A stretch of DNA of 64,000 bases from Neptuniibacter pectenicola (GCF_001597735.1 NZ_LUTS01000003.1:248001-312000); one strand, 5' to 3'; shown: positions 1-12,730, counted from the first letter of the stretch. Program-made: numbers and translations. Notes: generated by a model not told the origin, from the letters alone.

Positions 1-2
1 CG

Positions 3-1220
3 ATTGATGATGCTGAGCATTTATCAGAAGACGCGCTGGTGCTACTGCTTAACTTACATGTTGCTGATGCACAAGTGTTGCTGACATCAAGCAATAGCTT
101 TGTTGAGCAGCTGTTTGAGACTGGCGGGCTTAAGCATTTGGAAGGTAGGATCCATCACCTTAAGATTGATCCTATGAGTGCGATTGAAACGGCTGAATAC
201 CTCGAACTCTGCCACCCCGCAGTATCCTCTCTTCCTGAGAAGAAAAAAAATGAGCTGATCCGTTTGTCTGAAGGCGTGCCGGGCCGGGTAGAAACCTTAT
301 TAGCCGGCGGTAAAGTCTCACTCTCTTCCGCGCCGGCTAAGCGTTCACCTTTTCCTCTTCCTGCGTTACATATGCTCGGAGTAGGGGTGCTTCTAATTGG
401 GATTGTTGCGGTTTCTCTATGGCAGTTTCTGCCAGAGAGCGCGCCACCCGCGCCAGAGGTCGTTTCCGATGAACGGGTGTCCGTACCGCTTTCTTTAGCG
501 GTAACTGCATCGGTTGAGGGGCAAAAGGTTGATACATTAGCCGTCGATGAAGGGGAGGGTTCAGCTATCCCCACTGATGGTCCTGAAAACGGGGAAGTAG
601 AGCCCCCGTTAAATGAAAATGAGCTTAATGAAGCGGTTGTTAAGACTGATTTAGCGCTACGGCTACAACAGCAAGAAGCGAAAATTAATAGTGAAAATCA
701 GATCGCCTTGCAAGAAGCATCGCCGTCTATAAAAGCTAAGCCTTCGCCGCTTGAAGCGGAGCTTAGGGCCGTTGTCACTAATAATAGTTTAGCGGTTAAC
801 GAGGCGCCAAAGGTGGCGAAAGAGCAGTCACCTTCTGCTTCTCCAGTTATCAAAAAAACGGTGCAGTCCGCACCTGCTCAGGCTAGTCCTGTGGCGAAGA
901 AAAAGGTGTCGAGTTCCGTATCGTCTGAGCGTGATCTGTTAGCGTGGAAATCATCTGATTATACGTTGCAAATGACAGGTGCTCGATCAAAACAGAGCGC
1001 GTTAGCGTTTATTGCCGCTCAGTCGGATCCTAGTAAGTTTTACTATTTTGAGACTATTTATAAAGGATTGCCTTGGCATGTGGTCATATATGGGCAGTAC
1101 CCTAATCGTGATATTGCCAATGCGGCTATCCGAAAATTGCCAAAATCCCTCCAAAATGTAAAACCTTGGGCAAGAAGTGTTCAGGGTGTTCAGCTCGACA
1201 TAAGAAAGAAAAAATCCTGA
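3..1220 (+). CDS. damX: DamX-like AAA/SPOR-domain cell-division protein (5' end missing)
   Basis: The reading frame is open from the left edge, so the N-terminal half of the ATPase domain lies outside the window. The first visible residues, IDDAEHLSEDALVLL, look like the Walker B region of an ExeA/DamX-type AAA domain. A single hydrophobic segment follows (LGVGVLLIGIVAVSLW), then a long low-complexity Ala/Pro/Lys/Glu linker, then a C-terminal SPOR-like domain from about DYTLQMTG to QLDI, a fold that binds denuded septal peptidoglycan. Position just upstream of gltB matches the aroK-aroB-damX-gltB order known in Pseudomonas and relatives. The role, an inner-membrane septal protein, is inferred from domain order. 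Confidence 0.8.
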   Translation: MDDAEHLSEDALVLLLNLHVADAQVLLTSSNSFVEQLFETGGLKHLEGRIHHLKIDPMSAIETAEYLELCHPAVSSLPEKKKNELIRLSEGVPGRVETLLAGGKVSLSSAPAKRSPFPLPALHMLGVGVLLIGIVAVSLWQFLPESAPPAPEVVSDERVSVPLSLAVTASVEGQKVDTLAVDEGEGSAIPTDGPENGEVEPPLNENELNEAVVKTDLALRLQQQEAKINSENQIALQEASPSIKAKPSPLEAELRAVVTNNSLAVNEAPKVAKEQSPSASPVIKKTVQSAPAQASPVAKKKVSSSVSSERDLLAWKSSDYTLQMTGARSKQSALAFIAAQSDPSKFYYFETIYKGLPWHVVIYGQYPNRDIANAAIRKLPKSLQNVKPWARSVQGVQLDIRKKKS

Positions 1221-1411
1221 TAAAACAACAAGCTATGCTTGATTAGGTTTCTTCTTTTAGTGATTTAATCTTTCCTTATCGTTGTTTGGAATTTGTTCCG
1301 GACAGACTTCGCGTGTAGAATAGCTGTCCCTTTTTGCTGACTGGCGTATATATTGCAGCAGAAAGATTATTAAGATGTTGATTTCGAAGTATTTTTAAGT
1401 GGGAATGGCTT

Positions 1412-4400
1412 ATGAGCAAAGGTCTTTATTGCCCCGGTGAATTTAAAGATAACTGCGGCTTTGGCCTGATGGCGCACATGCAGGGTCAAGCTAGTCACGA
1501 TTTGCTAGATAAAGCAATCGAAGCGCTTGCCTGCATGACACACCGTGGGGGTATAGCTGCAGACGGTAAAACAGGTGACGGTTGTGGCCTGTTGATGCAG
1601 AAACCTGATAGCTTCTTGCGCACAGTTGCACAAGAAGAGTTAGGCACCGAACTAGGCGAATTTTATGCAGTGGGCATGGTGTTTTTGCCGCGCGAAGCTG
1701 CCAAAGCAGAAGCCGCGCGTGCAGCGGTTAATACTGCGATTACTAATGAAGGTCTAGGGGTTGCGGGTTGGCGAGTGGTGCCAACGGATGACTCATGTCT
1801 GGGCCCTATAGCAAAAGATACGCTTCCTCTTATTGAGCAGGTCTTTATTACGGCTGGCGATAAGAGTGAAAGAGAACTGGCTATTAGTCTGTTTATTGCT
1901 CGTCGTAAATCTGAAATTGCGATGGTTGCAGATCCTGATTTTTACATCTGTAGTTTCTCTGACAAGGTTATCTCCTATAAAGGGCTTACCATGCCAGTCG
2001 ATCTGCCGGTGTTCTATCAAGACCTAGCAGATCCGCGATTAGAAACCGCGGTATGTACATATCATCAGCGCTTTTCTACTAACACAGCGCCACGTTGGCC
2101 GTTAGCTCAGCCGTTCCGGTTTTTAGCACATAATGGTGAGATCAACACAGTTGAGGGTAACCGAAACTGGGCTAAAGCACGTGCAAGCAAATTTGCTACT
2201 GACCTGTTGCCTAACCTTGATGAGCTGCAACCTATCGTAAATACGACCGGTTCCGACTCCTCCAGTATGGATAACATGTTGGAGTTCTTGCTCGTTGGTG
2301 GCATGGATATCTATCGTGCGGTACGCATGATCGTTCCACCTGCATGGCAGAACGTTGAGACGATGGATGCAGATCTACGTGCTTTCTATGATTTCAACTC
2401 TATGCATATGGAGCCTTGGGATGGTCCTGCTGGCATGGTAATGACCGATGGTCGTTTTGCTGTCTGCATGCTTGACCGTAACGGGCTGCGTCCATCTCGC
2501 TGGGTGATGACGAAGCAGGGTTATATCTGTACCGCTTCTGAGATTGGTGTATTTAGTTATAAGCCTGAAGATATTGTTGCTCAAGGTCGTGTAGGGCCAG
2601 GCCAAATTTTGGCGATAGATACGGCGACAGGCGATGTGTTGCATACGCAAGATGTGGATAATCGTCTGAAAGCGGCGCAACCGTATAAAAAATGGCTGAA
2701 AGAGAACGCGCTTCGCCTAGAACAGACAATGAACTTGGATGAGGAGTCTAAATCATTTGTAGAGATGTCTGCAGATGAAGTTAAGACCCACATGAAAATG
2801 TTCCAAGTGACATTTGAAGAGCGTGAACAGATTTTACGCCCGCTAGGTGAAAGCGGAATGGAAGCCATAGGCTCGATGGGTGATGACAAGCCGATGGCTG
2901 TTCTGTCCCATCGTGTGCGCTCCGTATATGACTATTTCCGTCAACAATTTGCCCAAGTAACCAATCCGCCTATCGATCCTCTTCGTGAGTCGATTGTGAT
3001 GTCCCTAGAGACATGTATTGGTGCTGAGCGAAATGTATTTGAAGAAACGCCTGAACACGCACACCGTGTGATTTTAACGACACCGGTTCTATCGGCGAGC
3101 AAATTTAATCGTTTGCGCGATAACCGTGAGCCTGGCTTTGACGTTATTCAGATCGATCTTAATTACAACCCTGAAAAGCTCTCATTAAAAGAAGCGATTG
3201 AAGGGATTGCAGATCAAGCTGAGCAAAGTGTACGTGACGGTAAAGTTATTCTTATCCTAACTGATGCCAATATTACACGCGGTCACCTGCCGGTTCATGC
3301 GGCTTTAGCGACGGGTGCTGTACACCACCGTTTAGTCGATAAAGGGTTGCGCTGTGACGCGAACCTTATTATTGAAAGTGGTACGGTCCGTGACCCACAC
3401 CACTTTGCTGTTCTATTTGGTTTTGGTGCGACCGCCGTTTACCCGTACCTTGCGTACCGTGTGTTGAATGACCTGTGCTCTACTGGCGAAATCCAGATGG
3501 AGACGCTGCATTCCCATGAAAATTACCGCAAAGGTATCAATAAAGGTTTAATGAAGATCCTTTCTAAGATGGGTATCTCAACGGTAGCGTCTTACCGTGG
3601 TGCTCAGCTGTTTGAAGCGATTGGTTTAAGCTCTGAAATTGTTAGCTTATGTTTCAAAGGCGTAACAAGCCGTATTGAAGGGGCTCGCTTTGAGGACTTC
3701 CAATTCGAACAAGGCTTGTTGGCGAAAGAAGCTTGGACTGCGCGTAAGCCGATTCAAGCGGGTGGTTTGCTGAAGTATAAGCACGATGGTGAGTATCACG
3801 CATACAATCCAGATGTGGTGCGTACCATTCACGAAGCGGTACAAACCGGTAACCCAGAAGCCTATCAGCGCTATGCCGCGTTAGTAAATAATCGTGGTTA
3901 TGCAACGCTGCGTGATATGTTGGGGCTACGCAAAGACGTGACCCCTATCTCTATTGATGACGTAGAACCGGTAGAGAATATCTTTAAGCGATTTGATTCA
4001 GCTGCGATGTCTTTAGGCGCCTTGTCGCCAGAAGCTCATGAGGCGCTGGCTGTGGCAATGAATGAACTGGGTGGCCGCTCTAACTCCGGTGAGGGTGGGG
4101 AAGATCCTGCGCGTCATGGCACAATGAAACGCTCTAAGATTAAGCAAGTTGCGTCTGGCCGTTTTGGGGTTACACCTGAATACCTGTCGAATGCTGAAGT
4201 ATTGCAGATCAAAGTGGCGCAAGGTGCTAAGCCGGGTGAAGGCGGACAGCTACCAGGGGGTAAGGTGAACAGCCTTATTGCTCGGTTACGTTTCTCTGTA
4301 CCGGGTGTCACGCTTATTTCACCACCGCCTCATCACGATATTTACTCTATCGAAGATTTGGCTCAGCTGATTTTTGACCTTAAACAGGTTAATCCAGAAG

Positions 4401-5863
4401 CGCTTGTGTCGGTAAAATTAGTGTCGCGTCCTGGTGTAGGTACTATCGCCTGTGGTGTTGCTAAGGCCTATGCTGATTTAATTACCATCTCTGGTTATGA
4501 CGGTGGTACAGCAGCCTCGCCAATTACCTCTATCCATTATGCGGGCTCCCCTTGGGAGTTAGGTTTAGCGGATGCGCATCAGTCGCTTCGTGGAAACCAG
4601 TTGCGGGGTAAGATTCGTCTACAAACCGATGGCGGCCTTAAAACCGGCTTAGATGTCATCAAAGGTGCAATCTTAGGTGCTGAAAGCTTTGGCTTTGGTA
4701 CCATGCCGATGGTTGCGTTAGGGTGTAAGTATCTGCGTATTTGTCACCTTAATAACTGCGCAACCGGTGTCGCAACACAAAACGAAAGACTACGTGAAGA
4801 TTATTTCCGTGGTACGGTTGAAATGGTTAAGAACTTCTTCCGTTTTGTTGCAGAAGAAACCCGTCAGATTATGGCTCAACTTGGTGTACGCACTATGGAA
4901 GAGCTGGTCGGTCGAGTGGACCTGCTTGAAACGTTGGAAGGTGAGACGCCTCGCCAGAAAAATTTAGACTTGAGCCCTATTTTAGGCTCAGCCGGTGATG
5001 AATTCCCGAATACCTGCCAAGTTGAGCGTAACGAGCCTTATGATACGGCTCTGTTAAACAATCAAATGATTGAGTTAACTCAGTCCGCGATTGATGCGAA
5101 ACAAGGGGGTGAATGGGCATTAACGATTACCAACTGTGATCGTTCAGTCGGTGCACGTACGTCCGGTGCTATTGCTAAAAAGCATGGCAACCTAGGTATG
5201 TCGGACAAGCCTATTACCTTTAATTTCAAAGGTCATGCTGGACAGTCGTTCGGTGTATGGAATGCGGGTGGTCAACACTTGTACCTTGAAGGCGATGCGA
5301 ATGACTACGTCGGTAAAGGTATGGCGGGCGGTAGAATCGTTATCCGTCCATTTGATGAAGTAACCTTCAAATCAAATGAAACAGCCATTATGGGTAATAC
5401 CTGTTTGTACGGCGCGACGGGCGGCAAATTATTTGCTGCTGGTCAGGCGGGTGAGCGTTTCGGTGTTCGTAACTCCGGCGCTCATGCGGTTGTTGAGGGG
5501 GCAGGTGATCACTGTTGTGAATATATGACAGGTGGTCTCGTGACGGTTCTCGGCGCGACAGGGTATAACTTCGGTGCAGGTATGACCGGTGGTTTTGCAT
5601 ATGTGTTGGATGTTGATAATAACTTTGTGGATAAATATAACCACGAGTTAGTTGAAATTCAGCGTATCCATACTGAAAGTATGGAAGCATATAAAAACCA
5701 TTTACGTTCAGTCATTATCGAATTTACTAAAGAGACTGGCAGTGCTTGGGGTCAAGAGATTATTGATAATCTTGATGACTATATTGGCCGATTCTGGTTG
5801 GTTAAACCGAAAGCCGCTAGCTTAAATGACTTACTGACTAGTATTCGTACACGCCCTGAATAA
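1412..5863 (+). CDS. gltB: Glutamate synthase (NADPH) large subunit
   Basis: This 1483-residue protein is full length for GltB. It transfers the amide of glutamine to 2-oxoglutarate, making two glutamates. The N-terminal Ntn amidotransferase domain begins at [10 protein letters not shown]; Cys15 is the expected catalytic nucleophile exposed by propeptide removal. The central and FMN-binding synthase domains follow, with the cysteines of the [3Fe-4S] cluster in [16 protein letters not shown], and a glycine-rich C-terminal beta-helix (GXXGG repeats). gltD follows 81 bases downstream, separated by a terminator-like hairpin. The ATG follows a GTGGGAATGG stretch that can act as a modest ribosome-binding site. 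Confidence 0.97.
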   Translation: MSKGLYCPGEFKDNCGFGLMAHMQGQASHDLLDKAIEALACMTHRGGIAADGKTGDGCGLLMQKPDSFLRTVAQEELGTELGEFYAVGMVFLPREAAKAEAARAAVNTAITNEGLGVAGWRVVPTDDSCLGPIAKDTLPLIEQVFITAGDKSERELAISLFIARRKSEIAMVADPDFYICSFSDKVISYKGLTMPVDLPVFYQDLADPRLETAVCTYHQRFSTNTAPRWPLAQPFRFLAHNGEINTVEGNRNWAKARASKFATDLLPNLDELQPIVNTTGSDSSSMDNMLEFLLVGGMDIYRAVRMIVPPAWQNVETMDADLRAFYDFNSMHMEPWDGPAGMVMTDGRFAVCMLDRNGLRPSRWVMTKQGYICTASEIGVFSYKPEDIVAQGRVGPGQILAIDTATGDVLHTQDVDNRLKAAQPYKKWLKENALRLEQTMNLDEESKSFVEMSADEVKTHMKMFQVTFEEREQILRPLGESGMEAIGSMGDDKPMAVLSHRVRSVYDYFRQQFAQVTNPPIDPLRESIVMSLETCIGAERNVFEETPEHAHRVILTTPVLSASKFNRLRDNREPGFDVIQIDLNYNPEKLSLKEAIEGIADQAEQSVRDGKVILILTDANITRGHLPVHAALATGAVHHRLVDKGLRCDANLIIESGTVRDPHHFAVLFGFGATAVYPYLAYRVLNDLCSTGEIQMETLHSHENYRKGINKGLMKILSKMGISTVASYRGAQLFEAIGLSSEIVSLCFKGVTSRIEGARFEDFQFEQGLLAKEAWTARKPIQAGGLLKYKHDGEYHAYNPDVVRTIHEAVQTGNPEAYQRYAALVNNRGYATLRDMLGLRKDVTPISIDDVEPVENIFKRFDSAAMSLGALSPEAHEALAVAMNELGGRSNSGEGGEDPARHGTMKRSKIKQVASGRFGVTPEYLSNAEVLQIKVAQGAKPGEGGQLPGGKVNSLIARLRFSVPGVTLISPPPHHDIYSIEDLAQLIFDLKQVNPEALVSVKLVSRPGVGTIACGVAKAYADLITISGYDGGTAASPITSIHYAGSPWELGLADAHQSLRGNQLRGKIRLQTDGGLKTGLDVIKGAILGAESFGFGTMPMVALGCKYLRICHLNNCATGVATQNERLREDYFRGTVEMVKNFFRFVAEETRQIMAQLGVRTMEELVGRVDLLETLEGETPRQKNLDLSPILGSAGDEFPNTCQVERNEPYDTALLNNQMIELTQSAIDAKQGGEWALTITNCDRSVGARTSGAIAKKHGNLGMSDKPITFNFKGHAGQSFGVWNAGGQHLYLEGDANDYVGKGMAGGRIVIRPFDEVTFKSNETAIMGNTCLYGATGGKLFAAGQAGERFGVRNSGAHAVVEGAGDHCCEYMTGGLVTVLGATGYNFGAGMTGGFAYVLDVDNNFVDKYNHELVEIQRIHTESMEAYKNHLRSVIIEFTKETGSAWGQEIIDNLDDYIGRFWLVKPKAASLNDLLTSIRTRPE

Positions 5864-5898
5864 GTGTTACGTACCGCTTGGTATATGAAGAATAATCT

Positions 5899-5930
5899 GC
5901 AACCACCTCGTTTATTGGGTGGTTGCTTTT
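5899..5930 (+). terminator. Hairpin with short T run between gltB and gltD
   Basis: A perfect 9-bp stem (GCAACCACC / GGTGGTTGC) with a 10-base loop is followed by TTTT and then directly by the gltD ribosome-binding site. It has the form of a weak intrinsic terminator or an mRNA-stabilising structure inside the gltBD operon. It could lower gltD expression relative to gltB. Confidence 0.55.
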
Positions 5931-5932
5931 GA

Positions 5933-7366
<1,434 letters not shown>

Positions 7367-7381
7367 ACTTATCTATGATCT

Positions 7382-7410
7382 AAAAAAGGCCGCATTAGCG
7401 GCCTTTTTTA
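7382..7410. terminator. Bidirectional intrinsic terminator after gltD
   Basis: GGCCGC-ATTA-GCGGCC stem flanked by an A run on one side and a T run on the other. It serves gltD on the plus strand and the convergent lipoprotein gene on the minus strand. Confidence 0.9.
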
Positions 7411-7863
7411 TTAGAAGTAGGTACCTGCGGTGACGATTTTTTGATGGATCGACATTAAAAACTGACTAATGGCGACCTCATCTCCTTCCGGTGTATTGGG
7501 GTAAGTCCCTCTAATTAACTCCCTATTTTGCCGGAGTATCGACAGTTGGTACGTGCGTTTATCACTGTCCGTATTAATTTGGCTGACAATAATCAGCCCA
7601 TCGGTGGGCTGGTTGGCCGGATTAACCGTTTTAATATTATGAGCACCATACATCTTAAGGCGATCTTTCAGTTTAAGATTGAAGCGTTTAATTTGTTGGC
7701 TTTTAGCCGTATTAGCACTTGATGTCGTTAACCATACCGTTTCGTGAGCAAACACAGCTAAAGGTGCTGGCGCCAGCGGCGGCGCTTTTGTTGCTTGGCT
7801 TTGGCAGCCTGTTAAAAGGCTCAAGAGTAGTAAAAAATAAAGTGACTGCTTAATCTGTGTCAT
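7411..7863 (-). CDS. Predicted lipoprotein of unknown function
   Basis: A 150-residue protein with a lipoprotein signal: basic start (MTQIKQS), hydrophobic core YFLLLLSLL, and lipobox LTGC with the modified Cys at about residue 20. The residue after Cys is Gln, not Asp, which favours outer-membrane sorting by the Lol rule. The mature part is short, mixed alpha/beta in appearance, and carries no motif I recognise. It is divergent from hemE and convergent with gltD. No good Shine-Dalgarno sequence precedes the ATG. The function is unknown. Confidence 0.7.
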   Translation of the reverse strand: MTQIKQSLYFLLLLSLLTGCQSQATKAPPLAPAPLAVFAHETVWLTTSSANTAKSQQIKRFNLKLKDRLKMYGAHNIKTVNPANQPTDGLIIVSQINTDSDKRTYQLSILRQNRELIRGTYPNTPEGDEVAISQFLMSIHQKIVTAGTYF

Positions 7864-7962
7864 CAGTTATAAAAATTGTTTATTCATTTGCAGGTAATTC
7901 CTGTCAGAAATCGTTAGAATATCGGTCAATTCGAATTTACAAGATATAAGTGGCTGACACAA

Positions 7963-9030
7963 ATGGCTGAACTCAAAAATGATCGTTTTTTACGTGCTCT
8001 TCTTAATGAACCTGTAGATGCAACGCCTGTATGGATGATGCGTCAAGCTGGACGTTACCTCCCAGAATATAGAGAAACGCGTGCTAAAGCAGGTGATTTC
8101 TTAAGCCTTTGCAAAAATAAAGAACTTGCTTGCGAAGTCACTATTCAGCCATTGGAGCGTTATGATCTTGATGCCGCTATTCTTTTCTCGGATATCCTAA
8201 CCATTCCTGATGCTATGGGGCTAGGGCTTTATTTTGAAGTAGGCGAAGGGCCGCGCTTCAAAAAAATCATCCGCACCGAAAAAGATGTCGCAGACCTGCC
8301 TGTACCTGATGCAGTCACCGATCTAGATTATGTGATGAATGCCGTAAAAGAGATTCGTCGTGAGTTAAATGGACGTGTGCCATTGATCGGTTTCTCAGGT
8401 AGCCCGTGGACATTGGCCACGTATATGGTTGAAGGTGGTTCCAGCAAAGATTTTCGCCATGTAAAACAGATGATGTATGCAACGCCAGAGGTTATGCATG
8501 GATTATTGGATAAGTTGGCTCAATCGGTGACGACCTATTTGAATGAACAGATCCGCTCAGGTGCGCAAGCGGTACAGATTTTTGATACATGGGGTGGTGC
8601 GTTAAGCGGCCCGTGCTATCAAGAGTTTTCTTTAAAGTACATGAAGCAGATCGTTGATGGCTTGATTCGTGAGCATGACGGTCGAAAAGTCCCTGTTATT
8701 CTATTTACCAAAAATGGTGGGCAGTGGCTCGAAATGATGGCCGACACCGGTGCTGATGCATTGGGTCTAGATTGGACGACAGATATAGGTAATGCCCGGG
8801 CACGGGTAGGCGATAAAGTTGCTTTGCAAGGTAATATGGACCCAAGTGTCTTATATGCACCGGCAAGCCGTATCGAGCAAGAGGTTGAATTTATTTTAGG
8901 CCAGTATGGTAATGGGTCTGGGCATGTATTTAACCTTGGTCATGGTATTCACCAGTTTGTTGACCCGAAACAGCCTAAAGCGTTTGTTGATGCAGTACAT
9001 GAACTAAGTGCTAAATATCATCAACAATAA
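7963..9030 (+). CDS. hemE: Uroporphyrinogen decarboxylase
   Basis: HemE removes four acetate carboxyl groups from uroporphyrinogen III to give coproporphyrinogen III in haem synthesis; it is cytoplasmic and cofactor-free. The diagnostic N-terminal motif [15 protein letters not shown] is present near residue 20, with the substrate-binding Arg, and [14 protein letters not shown] follows with the conserved catalytic Asp. [13 protein letters not shown] and the C-terminal FNLGHGI motif are also present. Length (355 aa) is typical. The gltBD-hemE neighbourhood is as in Pseudomonas. A UUCG-loop terminator closes the gene. Confidence 0.97.
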   Translation: MAELKNDRFLRALLNEPVDATPVWMMRQAGRYLPEYRETRAKAGDFLSLCKNKELACEVTIQPLERYDLDAAILFSDILTIPDAMGLGLYFEVGEGPRFKKIIRTEKDVADLPVPDAVTDLDYVMNAVKEIRRELNGRVPLIGFSGSPWTLATYMVEGGSSKDFRHVKQMMYATPEVMHGLLDKLAQSVTTYLNEQIRSGAQAVQIFDTWGGALSGPCYQEFSLKYMKQIVDGLIREHDGRKVPVILFTKNGGQWLEMMADTGADALGLDWTTDIGNARARVGDKVALQGNMDPSVLYAPASRIEQEVEFILGQYGNGSGHVFNLGHGIHQFVDPKQPKAFVDAVHELSAKYHQQ

Positions 9031-9040
9031 TCAACATTTT

Positions 9041-9063
9041 AAGAGGGCTTCGGCCCTCTTTTA
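9041..9063 (+). terminator. Intrinsic terminator after hemE
   Basis: AAGAGGGC-TTCG-GCCCTCTT stem with a TTCG tetraloop, running into TTTT. The next gene starts only 16 bases further on. Confidence 0.9.
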
Positions 9064-9078
9064 CTATCAGATGTGACG

Positions 9079-9807
9079 ATGAAACGGCTAACTGAACTAT
9101 TAGAAAGTAACCGCCAGTGGGCGGATAAGATCAACAAGGAGGATCCACTCTTTTTTGAAACATTGGCGCAACAGCAGGCACCTGAATATTTATGGATTGG
9201 CTGTTCTGATAGTCGTGTTCCCGCCAATGAGATTGTGGACATGTTGCCCGGTGAGTTGTTTGTTCACCGGAATGTTTCAAATTTAGTAATTCATACGGAT
9301 ATGAATTGTATGTCTGTCATTCAGTATGCGGTTGAGGTACTGAACGTTAAACATATTATGGTCGTTGGTCACTATGGTTGTGGTGGTGTTAAGGCAGCAA
9401 TAGAAACAGAGCCTCATGGTTTAATTGATAACTGGTTACGCCATATTCGCGATGTGTATAAAAAACACCGTGAGCTGTTATCGGTATGGGATCATTCACA
9501 TCAGCAGCTTGATCGCTTATGTGAGCTAAATGTTATTGAGCAAGCCAGCAATGTTTGCGAAACAACGATTGTTCAGGAAGCATGGTCGAATGAGCAGGAG
9601 TTGACGGTGCACGGTTGGATTTATGGGCTAAATGATGGTCTTGTTAACGACCTTGAATTTAACGCATCGTCTGCGGATGAAGTTGATGAGCAATATGGTT
9701 TAGCGATCAGTAAAATTGAGAAGCTGAAAGAACTTGCCCAAGGCTCAGACAAAGATAATCAAAATGCCCGCTCTTTGTGGGATAAGTTACGCGCGATCTT
9801 TAATTAA
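9079..9807 (+). CDS. can: Beta-class carbonic anhydrase
   Basis: Interconverts CO2 and bicarbonate. The zinc site of beta carbonic anhydrases is visible: Cys and the Asp/Arg dyad in CSDSRVPANE (about residues 40-49) and His/Cys in GHYGCGGV (about 97-104). Length (242 aa) is close to E. coli Can. The ATG at 9079 is chosen over an in-frame GTG six bases upstream because MKRLTELLESN is the family-like start. The gene lies between two intrinsic terminators, so it is probably transcribed alone. Confidence 0.95.
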   Translation: MKRLTELLESNRQWADKINKEDPLFFETLAQQQAPEYLWIGCSDSRVPANEIVDMLPGELFVHRNVSNLVIHTDMNCMSVIQYAVEVLNVKHIMVVGHYGCGGVKAAIETEPHGLIDNWLRHIRDVYKKHRELLSVWDHSHQQLDRLCELNVIEQASNVCETTIVQEAWSNEQELTVHGWIYGLNDGLVNDLEFNASSADEVDEQYGLAISKIEKLKELAQGSDKDNQNARSLWDKLRAIFN

Positions 9808-9827
9808 GCGTTGTTTGTTAGGTTATA

Positions 9828-9868
9828 AAAAAAAACGGTTGGCGCTTTTGCTCTCAACCGTTTTTTTT
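9828..9868. terminator. Convergent terminator between can and metY
   Basis: AACGGTTG stem with CAACCGTT, loop of 13 bases, flanked by a run of A on the left and eight T on the right. It can act in both directions. Confidence 0.85.
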
Positions 9869-9900
9869 GTGCTTAACTGCGGCGAATAATCGCGCGCTGT

Positions 9901-11178
9901 TTAGCTATCTATCGCTGCCAGTGCTTGATCTAAGTCTGCAATTAGGTCATCGATGTGCTCAATACCTATAGATAAACGAATCATTTCAGGAGATACGCCT
10001 GCTGAGGCAAGCTCTTCATCATTTAACTGGCGGTGAGTTGTTTCTGCTGGGATCGATGCCAATGATTTACAATCCCCAATATTCACTAAGCGTAAAAATA
10101 TTTGTAGCGCATCATAGAATTTACGTGTGCCATCCCGGCCGGCTTTGACGCCAAAGCTAAGAATGCCTGAGGCTTGGCCGTTCATATATTTTTGAGCGAG
10201 CGCGTAGTCTTTGTGGCTTTCGAGTCCTGCGTATTTTACCCAGCTAACCGCATCGTGGCTTTCTAAAAAGTTAGCGACTTTACGTGTGTTTTCATTCACG
10301 CGTTCCATACGAAGGCTGAGTGTTTCGAGGCCCTGCAATAATAGGAAAGCATTCATTGGGCTGAGCGCGGCGCCCATATTACGAAGCGGCACAACTCGGC
10401 AGCGTCCAATAAACGCGGCGGGGCCAAACGCCTCGGTATATATCACGCCATGGTAGGAGATGTCCGGTGTGTTTAATAAGGGGAAACGGTCGGCGTTGTC
10501 GGCCCATGGGAAGTTACCCGAATCGATGATAACACCCCCGATAGAGTTGCCGTGACCACCGATATATTTAGTGGCGGCCTGTACAATGATATCTGCGCCG
10601 TGTTCGATCGGACGCCACATCGCGGGGCTCGGCACTGTGTTATCAACAATAAGCGGGATGCCGTTACGGTGAGCGATCTCAGCTAAGGTTTCTATGTCTG
10701 CAATACCACCGGATGGGTTACCAACGGATTCACAATAGATACCTTTAGTACGTTCATCAATTTGTGCTTCGATAGCGGCTGTATCGTCTTTATTCACAAA
10801 ACGGCATTCAATGCCTTGGCGTGGCAATGTATGGGCGAATAAGTTGTATGTGCCGCCGTAAAGTTCGCTGGTTGATATAAAGTTATCACCCGTTTCGGCT
10901 AACGTTTGTATGGTGTATGTAATAGCCGCCATACCTGATGCGACAGCCAGTGCTGCAACGCCACCTTCCATCTCTGCTACGCGTTTTTCAAGCACATCAG
11001 TGGTAGGGTTCATAATGCGGGTGTAGATGTTGCCGGCTACTTTGAGATCAAACAGGTCTGCACCATGTTGAGCATCATCAAAGGCATAAGATGTGGTTTG
11101 GTAAATCGGAACTGCTGCAGATTTGGTGGTTGGATCTACTTCATATCCGCCGTGTATCGCTACCGTTTCCAGCTTCAT
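9901..11178 (-). CDS. metY: O-acetylhomoserine sulfhydrylase (PLP-dependent)
   Basis: A Cys/Met-metabolism PLP enzyme of 425 aa, a length typical of O-acetylhomoserine aminocarboxypropyltransferase, which makes homocysteine from O-acetylhomoserine and sulfide. Visible features are the start KLETVAIHGGYEVDPTT, YTRIMNPTTDVLEKR, the cofactor-contacting GMAAI segment, and the PLP-lysine region QAATKYIGGHGNSIGG. The longer variable region and NTPDISYHG after it fit MetY better than MetB/MetZ. It is monocistronic and divergent from radA. I see no SAM riboswitch in its 170-base leader. Confidence 0.9.
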   Translation of the reverse strand: MKLETVAIHGGYEVDPTTKSAAVPIYQTTSYAFDDAQHGADLFDLKVAGNIYTRIMNPTTDVLEKRVAEMEGGVAALAVASGMAAITYTIQTLAETGDNFISTSELYGGTYNLFAHTLPRQGIECRFVNKDDTAAIEAQIDERTKGIYCESVGNPSGGIADIETLAEIAHRNGIPLIVDNTVPSPAMWRPIEHGADIIVQAATKYIGGHGNSIGGVIIDSGNFPWADNADRFPLLNTPDISYHGVIYTEAFGPAAFIGRCRVVPLRNMGAALSPMNAFLLLQGLETLSLRMERVNENTRKVANFLESHDAVSWVKYAGLESHKDYALAQKYMNGQASGILSFGVKAGRDGTRKFYDALQIFLRLVNIGDCKSLASIPAETTHRQLNDEELASAGVSPEMIRLSIGIEHIDDLIADLDQALAAIDS

Positions 11179-11350
11179 GTTTGTCTCCTAGGGCAGGCCT
11201 GAATTATTGTTAGGCCACTGATTGTAGTGCATCTATTAAATAAATGAAGTTTGCGCGCGTTATTTTTGTCTGTCGCGTCAATGATCAGTAGGTGATAGAC
11301 GCGAGGTTGGGTAAAATTCATCAATAGGTTAACAGCGATGGAGAGTATAA

Positions 11351-12730
11351 ATGGCACGTCAAAAAACAGCTTACGTTTGTAATGACTGTGGAGCGGATTT
11401 CACCAAGTGGCAAGGGCAGTGCACTGAGTGTCATGCGTGGAATACGTTGACGGAGGTCCGTTTATCGACGGCTAAGTCGAGTGCAAATGATGCGCGTAAC
11501 GTCCGTTTTGATGGCTATGCGGGCGGGGCTAAGCAGCAGGCGGTTGTTAGTCTGTCGGAGGTTGCTCTAGAGGAGATGCCTCGCTTTTCATCGGGTGCTG
11601 GGGAGTTAGACCGTGTGCTTGGTGGTGGATTAGTACCCGGTTCTGCCGTATTGATGGGCGGGCACCCCGGTGCCGGTAAAAGTACCTTATTACTGCAAAC
11701 TATGTGCTATTTGGCGGAACAGATGCCTGCCTTGTATGTCACCGGTGAGGAGTCGTTGCAGCAGGTGGCCATGCGTGCGAGTCGGTTAAACTTACCGACG
11801 GGGCAGTTAAAAATGTTGTCGGAAACAAGTGTAGAGGCCATTTGTGAAACCGCGCAAGCTTTAAAGCCAAAAGTAATCGTGATCGACTCTATACAAGTAA
11901 TGCACATGGCTGAGGTGCAGTCGGCACCCGGCTCGGTCTCACAAGTAAGGGAGTCAGCGGCTTACTTAACGCGTTTTGCAAAGCAGACGGGGACGGTACT
12001 GTTTTTGGTTGGGCATGTAACCAAAGATGGCTCGTTAGCTGGCCCTAAAGTGTTAGAGCATATGATTGATTGCTCGCTTCAGCTTGAGGGGTCGGCAGAC
12101 TCCCGCTTTAGAACCCTGCGCTCCCATAAAAACCGTTTTGGGGCTGTGAATGAGCTCGGCGTGTTTGCCATGTTGGGAAATGGTTTGAAGGAGGTCAAAA
12201 ACCCGAGTTCTATCTTCTTGAGCCGAGAAGAGGGGCCAAGCCCTGGTAGTGTGGTCATGGTGGTTTGGGAGGGGACGCGGCCTTTATTGGTAGAGATTCA
12301 AGCGCTGGTAGATCAATCCCATATGAACAATCCACGACGGGTAGCGGTCGGTCTTGAGCAAAATCGCATGGCGATGTTGTTAGCGGTGTTGCATCGTCAT
12401 GGTGGTTTAATGACAGGCGATCAAGATGTGTTTGTTAACGTGGTAGGCGGTGTGAAAGTATTGGAAACCAGCGCAGACCTTGCGTTGTTACTTGCCGTTG
12501 TCTCTAGTTTTCGAGATCAAGCCTTGCCCCATGATTTGATGGTCTTTGGTGAGGTGGGTTTATCCGGCGAGATACGGCCTGTACCTAATGGGCAAGAACG
12601 GATTAGGGAGGCGGCAAAGCATGGTTTTAAGCGTGCAATTGTGCCTAAGGGTAACGTGCCCAAAGACGTATTGGCGGGAATGGAAATTGTGCCCGTAACT
12701 AAATTAACAGAGGCTCTCGAAGCACTTTAG
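11351..12730 (+). CDS. radA: DNA repair protein RadA
   Basis: RadA (Sms) is a RecA-like ATPase that promotes branch migration of recombination intermediates. The sequence shows the N-terminal zinc finger CNDCGADFTKWQGQCTEC, Walker A GGHPGAGKST, the RadA-specific KNRFG motif (about residue 259) and the C-terminal Lon-like domain ending with EIVPVTKLTEALEAL. Length (459 aa) is normal. Its last four bases overlap the end of the convergent PilZ gene. Confidence 0.97.
   Translation: MARQKTAYVCNDCGADFTKWQGQCTECHAWNTLTEVRLSTAKSSANDARNVRFDGYAGGAKQQAVVSLSEVALEEMPRFSSGAGELDRVLGGGLVPGSAVLMGGHPGAGKSTLLLQTMCYLAEQMPALYVTGEESLQQVAMRASRLNLPTGQLKMLSETSVEAICETAQALKPKVIVIDSIQVMHMAEVQSAPGSVSQVRESAAYLTRFAKQTGTVLFLVGHVTKDGSLAGPKVLEHMIDCSLQLEGSADSRFRTLRSHKNRFGAVNELGVFAMLGNGLKEVKNPSSIFLSREEGPSPGSVVMVVWEGTRPLLVEIQALVDQSHMNNPRRVAVGLEQNRMAMLLAVLHRHGGLMTGDQDVFVNVVGGVKVLETSADLALLLAVVSSFRDQALPHDLMVFGEVGLSGEIRPVPNGQERIREAAKHGFKRAIVPKGNVPKDVLAGMEIVPVTKLTEALEAL

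Noticed and set aside
11179-11350. SAM riboswitch in the metY leader
   Set aside because: No SAM-I or SAM-II core sequence or terminator pairing was found in the leader.
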